Under the pieces are notes generated by a model. The model ran no database searches. It saw only the letters and a list, made by a program, of their open reading frames with translations, and was not told where the DNA came from. A stretch of 64,000 nt of DNA, taken from assembly GCA_026413225.1 (NCBI GenBank), contig CM048552.1, forward strand, positions 207,775,553-207,839,552. The letters run 5' to 3'. This stretch comes from Otis tarda (lineage: Eukaryota; Chordata; Aves; Otidiformes; Otididae). Each line of letters opens with the position of its first letter. Position 1 is the stretch's first letter. Of this stretch, positions 59,993 through 64,000 are shown piece after piece. A program made the position numbers and the translations under genes.

Positions 59993-60756
59993 TCAGTTAC
60001 TAATTTCTCCTGAGAAAACCTATATACATTATTTTTGTGAGGCTAAAGTTCTTTCTGGCTCAGCCGTAGGAAGGTAAGTGGAAACAGTTGGACTGAAATG
60101 AAAATATCTGCAGGATCTTGGAGAACTCTGGTGTTTATTCCTCTGAGCTCCCATCTTCTAACACATACATGTGCCTTGTCAATCACGCTTAGTGCACTGG
60201 ATGCAGAATTTTACCAGATTAGGCTTAAGTACCTGAAATTTTCACAAGGGCAGAACAAGAAACCAGCACTCTTAGTGATCAGCTTAACAGACATTCTGTC
60301 CACTACTCTTAAAATCCAGCTAGTTTATTCTAACTGTCCTTAGAAGACAGAAAATGCATCCACCCACTATCTATTCTGCTCAGGCCAGCAGCAGTGAAAT
60401 ATCGTTTCTCATCTTGTTTATAAAGTCTGCCAAGTTCCCAAAGAATTAAGGTCTTACTTGGCTTTGCCCTGATTGCAAACAGATAGGGAAGAGCATTAGC
60501 AGCCAGGAGCCCGTATCTGTTTGCATCAAAATTTTTTGTGTGGGCACAGAATATCAAAAGGCTCCTCCACTCACCCATGCAATCACTTGGGTCTGAAAGA
60601 CAAACTCTGCCCATGATGCAAGGGCAGAGAAGGGGAAATTTTCAGCATTTACAGTCCCTGTTGATGCTGACAGTATTGTGATGCTGGAAAAACTTCCTTT
60701 GGTGGATGCATTAAATGAATCTAAGTAACTACCAGGGAGGCTAAAAAGATTTTTCT

Positions 60757-60796
60757 ACTATATATATATATATAAATATATGTGTGTATATAAAAA
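60757..60796. repeat. (TA)n and (TG)n microsatellite
   Basis: A TA run of about eight units, then AAATATATGTGTGTATATAA. This compound microsatellite is likely to vary in length between individuals. Confidence 0.85.
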
Positions 60797-62394
60797 ACAG
60801 CATGTCATTTGGATTTTGACTTTTTAAGGCAAAATTATGAAGTAACATGCCACAGGAGAATGAGTTACAGTAATAGATTGGTCTCTGTTATGATAAAGCT
60901 CCTTTTAAACTGTATCTTACCAGATACTGTGGAAGATCACTAGGGGACTCTCCCCTCACACACAGCAGCCTGACAAAAACATAAAAATAGAGTTTGGTTG
61001 GTTCATCCAACTTCTTCTGACATTTTAGACTGTATTTATTAAAAGGGAACAATGTTTCTGCCAAAGGTAATATTAACATAAGTTAGCACGCATTCCTGCA
61101 GTTAAATCTCCCTGAGAAACATTGTGAAGAAACATCCTTCTTCAGTGGTTTTTAACCCAAAAGCACAGCCATCTGAAAGCAAATCTGGCTGGAAAAAAAA
61201 GGTGACAAACCGCTTGGCCTCCGTGGTCCGAACACGGAGAACAGCATGAAAATAATGGTAAAATTGGACGAGCCCAAGCGAATAGAAACAAAAAAAAAAT
61301 TAAATACTTGCTCAGTGATGATGCACTGAGGGGAAGGAGGGTTTGGTATCTGCTGAAGGCAAGGGCAGGTTGCACATGGAGCTGCAGGTGGAGGCTGAGG
61401 CTTACCCACAAACAGCCAACCTACGCCAGCTTTGCAAAACACAGTTTTTATTTCAGGACAAGGTGATTCAGATCCCATCTTCCAGCCAAAAAGGTTGCTT
61501 TTATTTGTATTAAAATCAAATTATAAAAGAAAGCCCCAGCCAAAACCACAAAACTCTACTGGTTTTGTGTTCCAGCTGGATGAAGCCACCACTCAACTCT
61601 ACCTGGTTTCCACACAAAAATATAAATTACCCTCAGGTTTGGCAATAGGCAGAAGAACATATCCCCCATGGAGGGTTAGAAGTGAATGAAGGCTGCGTGT
61701 TTATGGGCTTCCTCACAAAGCTTTTCCACAGCTGTGTCTGCTTTATAAATAGAACTAGTCACATTTGTTGTAGAGTAATATCCATTACAAAAGTGGCTCC
61801 TCTGTATTTTTCCACAAATTGCTAATATTTTTCATAAAAATTAACTCTTTGTTTGAAAGTTTTTTGCCAATATCTTGTTCGAATTTGTACAGTAAAAGCC
61901 AGGACTCTTTCCAAATGGCCGGTGCGATTATTCATTATTTTTTATGTGTCAGTAACTACAAAATCATAAAATATTCACCCCACTCCATGAGTGGCAACTG
62001 AAATACCGGAAGCTAAAGAATATTCAGCTATGAGCAGTTTTCTGGGGTGACGTTTTCTATGAACTATTCACGCAAAAATCTACAAAACTTTCAGGACTTG
62101 TAAATCTTTTCAACTATACAAAGCAGCTTTCCCAGTATTCACAATTTTTTTTTTTAAAGCCAATCTTGGCATTGTTATTTGGAAAATACTAAGCCATTCT
62201 TTCTGCTGTCAAATTAATCCTATATGCAAGTGTGTTTATCCCTTAAGTCTTAAAAATATTGTACTGCATCCTCTGACTGTTATGGTGTTACAAACATTGA
62301 CAAAGTTCTTTCAAAATATTTATTAAGCTACTTCAAACTGTAATTGTAAATAAAGAAAACGAGGGAACAGGGAGATAAGGCTTTTTAGCCAAAA
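60797..62394. other. non-genic unique sequence
   Basis: No gene is recognised. The 89- and 108-codon minus frames around 61142-61478 overlap each other in different frames and resemble nothing known. An A-run lies near 61292. Confidence 0.45.
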
Positions 62395-62430
62395 ATAGCA
62401 AGATAGCAAGAATAGTAAAATAGCGAGATA
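62395..62430. repeat. cryptic ATAGCAAG-type repeat
   Basis: AATAGCAAGATAGCAAGAAT is followed by AGTAAAATAGCGAGATA. These are imperfect 8-base units. Confidence 0.6.
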
Positions 62431-64000
62431 TTCAGTAAGCTGACCTAGAAACCAAGCAACTGCACTGCTTCGAATTTGAGTAATGCAGCCACCTACTACA
62501 CAGAGCTGAGGTTTGAGGTGGGGACTTCAGCATTGCATTAGCCTTGCTCTCACCCATTGCTCCTTTAGAGTGATAAGCAAAGGGGAGGAAATAGCTCCTA
62601 CTCAAAGGGGACCGACCAAAAGGCCAGACGGATGCTTCCAGTTCTCAAAACGATGGCAGAAGAGAGAATCTTCCTGCTCACTTCAGATGAGATCCTGTGA
62701 TTCTCAGTCATCTGAGAAACGTATCAGCCTAACGGAGAGAAACTGGCACTTACTGAGAATATATGCAGACCTAAGTCACAGAAAACCCTCTTAGACCTGG
62801 TACAACCCAGCCCCACATCCAGCACTTTTCTTTCTTTACAGCAAATAGCTGTAGATTAGCCTCCAGGCGCAAAGATCAAAGGAGCTGCCCAAATTAAGTA
62901 ACTGGAGAAGGATCCCAAAGTGAGCCCAAACCATCTTGGTCACTTGCAAGCTGTGAGGCAGGGAACAAATTTCTGTTGGGAAAAAAAAGAAAAGAAAAGA
63001 AAAGAAAAGAAAAGAGAGTAGTGTCTTTTGCTTACTGTAATAAAAAGAGTCGGAGAGCCAGGATTTGATTTGCTCTCCATGTAGCCACAGCCATTCAGCA
63101 GATGCAGAGTGGTGGAACTTTCACAGATCTCTCTTTGCACAGGGTTGATTATATGCTCAAGGAATTAGTAATGACTGAGACAATTGCTCTAATCTTCCAG
63201 GGCAGCCATAGCTTTGCAAATGGCATTTTTTATACATGCTCCCCATAAAATTATTTGATGGGAAAGTTAAGACATTCTTCCCGTATACATTTACCAAAAA
63301 GTTTCTCTGAGCTCCAAGCTCCTACACAAGAGCTGGATAACCTCAAAGGTCAGGACAACAGGTCTGTGGTATCAGCAGAAAGAGGAACTTTTCTTCTGGA
63401 TCATGTTTTATCCATATTGTTGTCTGTGAAGTCTCCTGCAGAAGAAAATCCCCTCCAGGGATTAGTGCTCGCGAACACCAAGGGAAGTTGGCTCCTGGCA
63501 GGAACAACTTCCCATCAGCAAAGCATCGTGAGGGCCCTCATGGTGACATGAAGGATCACCAAGCCAGTAGAGCAGAGATGGCTGTACACAAGGCGAGCCA
63601 TCCCAGAGGGCAGGCACACAGGGCAGAGCAGCAGGTAAGGGCCACGACTGAGTCCTCCACGTAGTGACCTGGGAAAAGCAAGGACCAAAGAGGAACTAGA
63701 GAAAGAACAGTGCAGGGCAAGGGTTTAGCTGCACAGGAAAACCAGAGCCTTTGTGGGTGAAAAGGAGAAGTTGGGGTCAACACGAGTCCAAACCCTCAAG
63801 CCTAGGGAAAGAAGAGAAACTTCCTGACATCAGAAAGGAGAGTAGACCCCGAAAACAGGCAATTTGGGAAAACTGAAGGGAAGCACCTCCCAGCATACAC
63901 AGTGGTTCCTCCTTGGTTTTCACACCATGCCATGACGTGCTGTCACATGAGTTCAAGGACCAGCCCATTTCCCCAGGATGGGAGCTGTCTGCAAGCTGAC
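62431..64000. other. non-genic sequence, somewhat GC-richer at the end
   Basis: No gene is recognised. The region from about 63300 to the window end is moderately GC-rich and unique, with frames at 63255-63551 (plus, 98 codons) and 63556-63783 (minus, 75 codons). Neither resembles a known protein. It may approach a gene or repeat outside the window, but nothing here shows that. Confidence 0.4.
62981..63016. repeat. (AAAAG)n microsatellite
   Basis: An A8 run, then about five AAAAG units, ending AGAGAG. A pentanucleotide repeat. Confidence 0.9.

Larger units (their letters stand above)
56471..60756. other. non-genic sequence with motif-dense blocks
   Basis: No known gene is recognised. About 57480-58030 and 59800-59960 are unique, AT-rich and dense in TAATTA, ATGCATAT and CAATTA-type motifs. 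A 195-codon open frame lies at 59032-59619 (plus) without family resemblance. T15 and A15 runs are at 58200-58214 and 58367-58381. A 10-bp perfect inverted repeat lies at 58337-58360. Confidence 0.4.

Overview
The window reads as intergenic or deep-intronic DNA from a bird. The main evidence is its interspersed repeats. It carries several CR1 LINE copies with the avian 3' terminal octamer repeats (ATTCTATG or ATTCTGTG), mostly 5'-truncated. It also carries LTRs of two endogenous-retrovirus families that I recognise from bird genomes. The LTR types and the CR1 variant (3' end reading 'GGTTGGACTAGATGACCTTTA') suggest a non-galliform, Neoaves-like bird; that finer placement is inference from memory.

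Layout. 48-1205: CR1 on the minus strand with a decayed reverse transcriptase. 1206-10452: AT-rich unique DNA. 10453-10602: short CR1 3' end on the plus strand. About 13165-13590: an older CR1-like remnant, minus strand. 16821-19146: plus-strand CR1 interrupted by a complete 700-bp solo LTR (17508-18207, minus strand) with a perfect 5-bp target duplication GAAAT. 19147-34498: 15 kb of unique DNA with simple repeats and one possible MIR-like remnant. 34499-35054: partial LTR, minus strand. 40284-40681: CR1 3' end, minus strand. 46288-47516: longer LTR of the same family as the partial one, plus strand, with an 81-bp internal tandem duplication. 50591-50715 and 52890-53490: two older CR1 fragments, minus strand. 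53491-64000: mostly unique, AT-rich DNA with microsatellites, a GC-richer patch and several homeodomain-motif-rich blocks.

I found no host protein-coding gene, tRNA, rRNA, CRISPR array or bacterial-type operon. The longest open frames (195, 192 and 202 codons) either resemble no family I know or fall in repeats. They are reported as low-confidence observations. What can be supported is transposon archaeology: insertion, nested insertion, solo-LTR formation and decay. Some AT-rich motif-dense blocks could be conserved regulatory DNA, but that needs cross-species alignment. I did not find a new biological system here.
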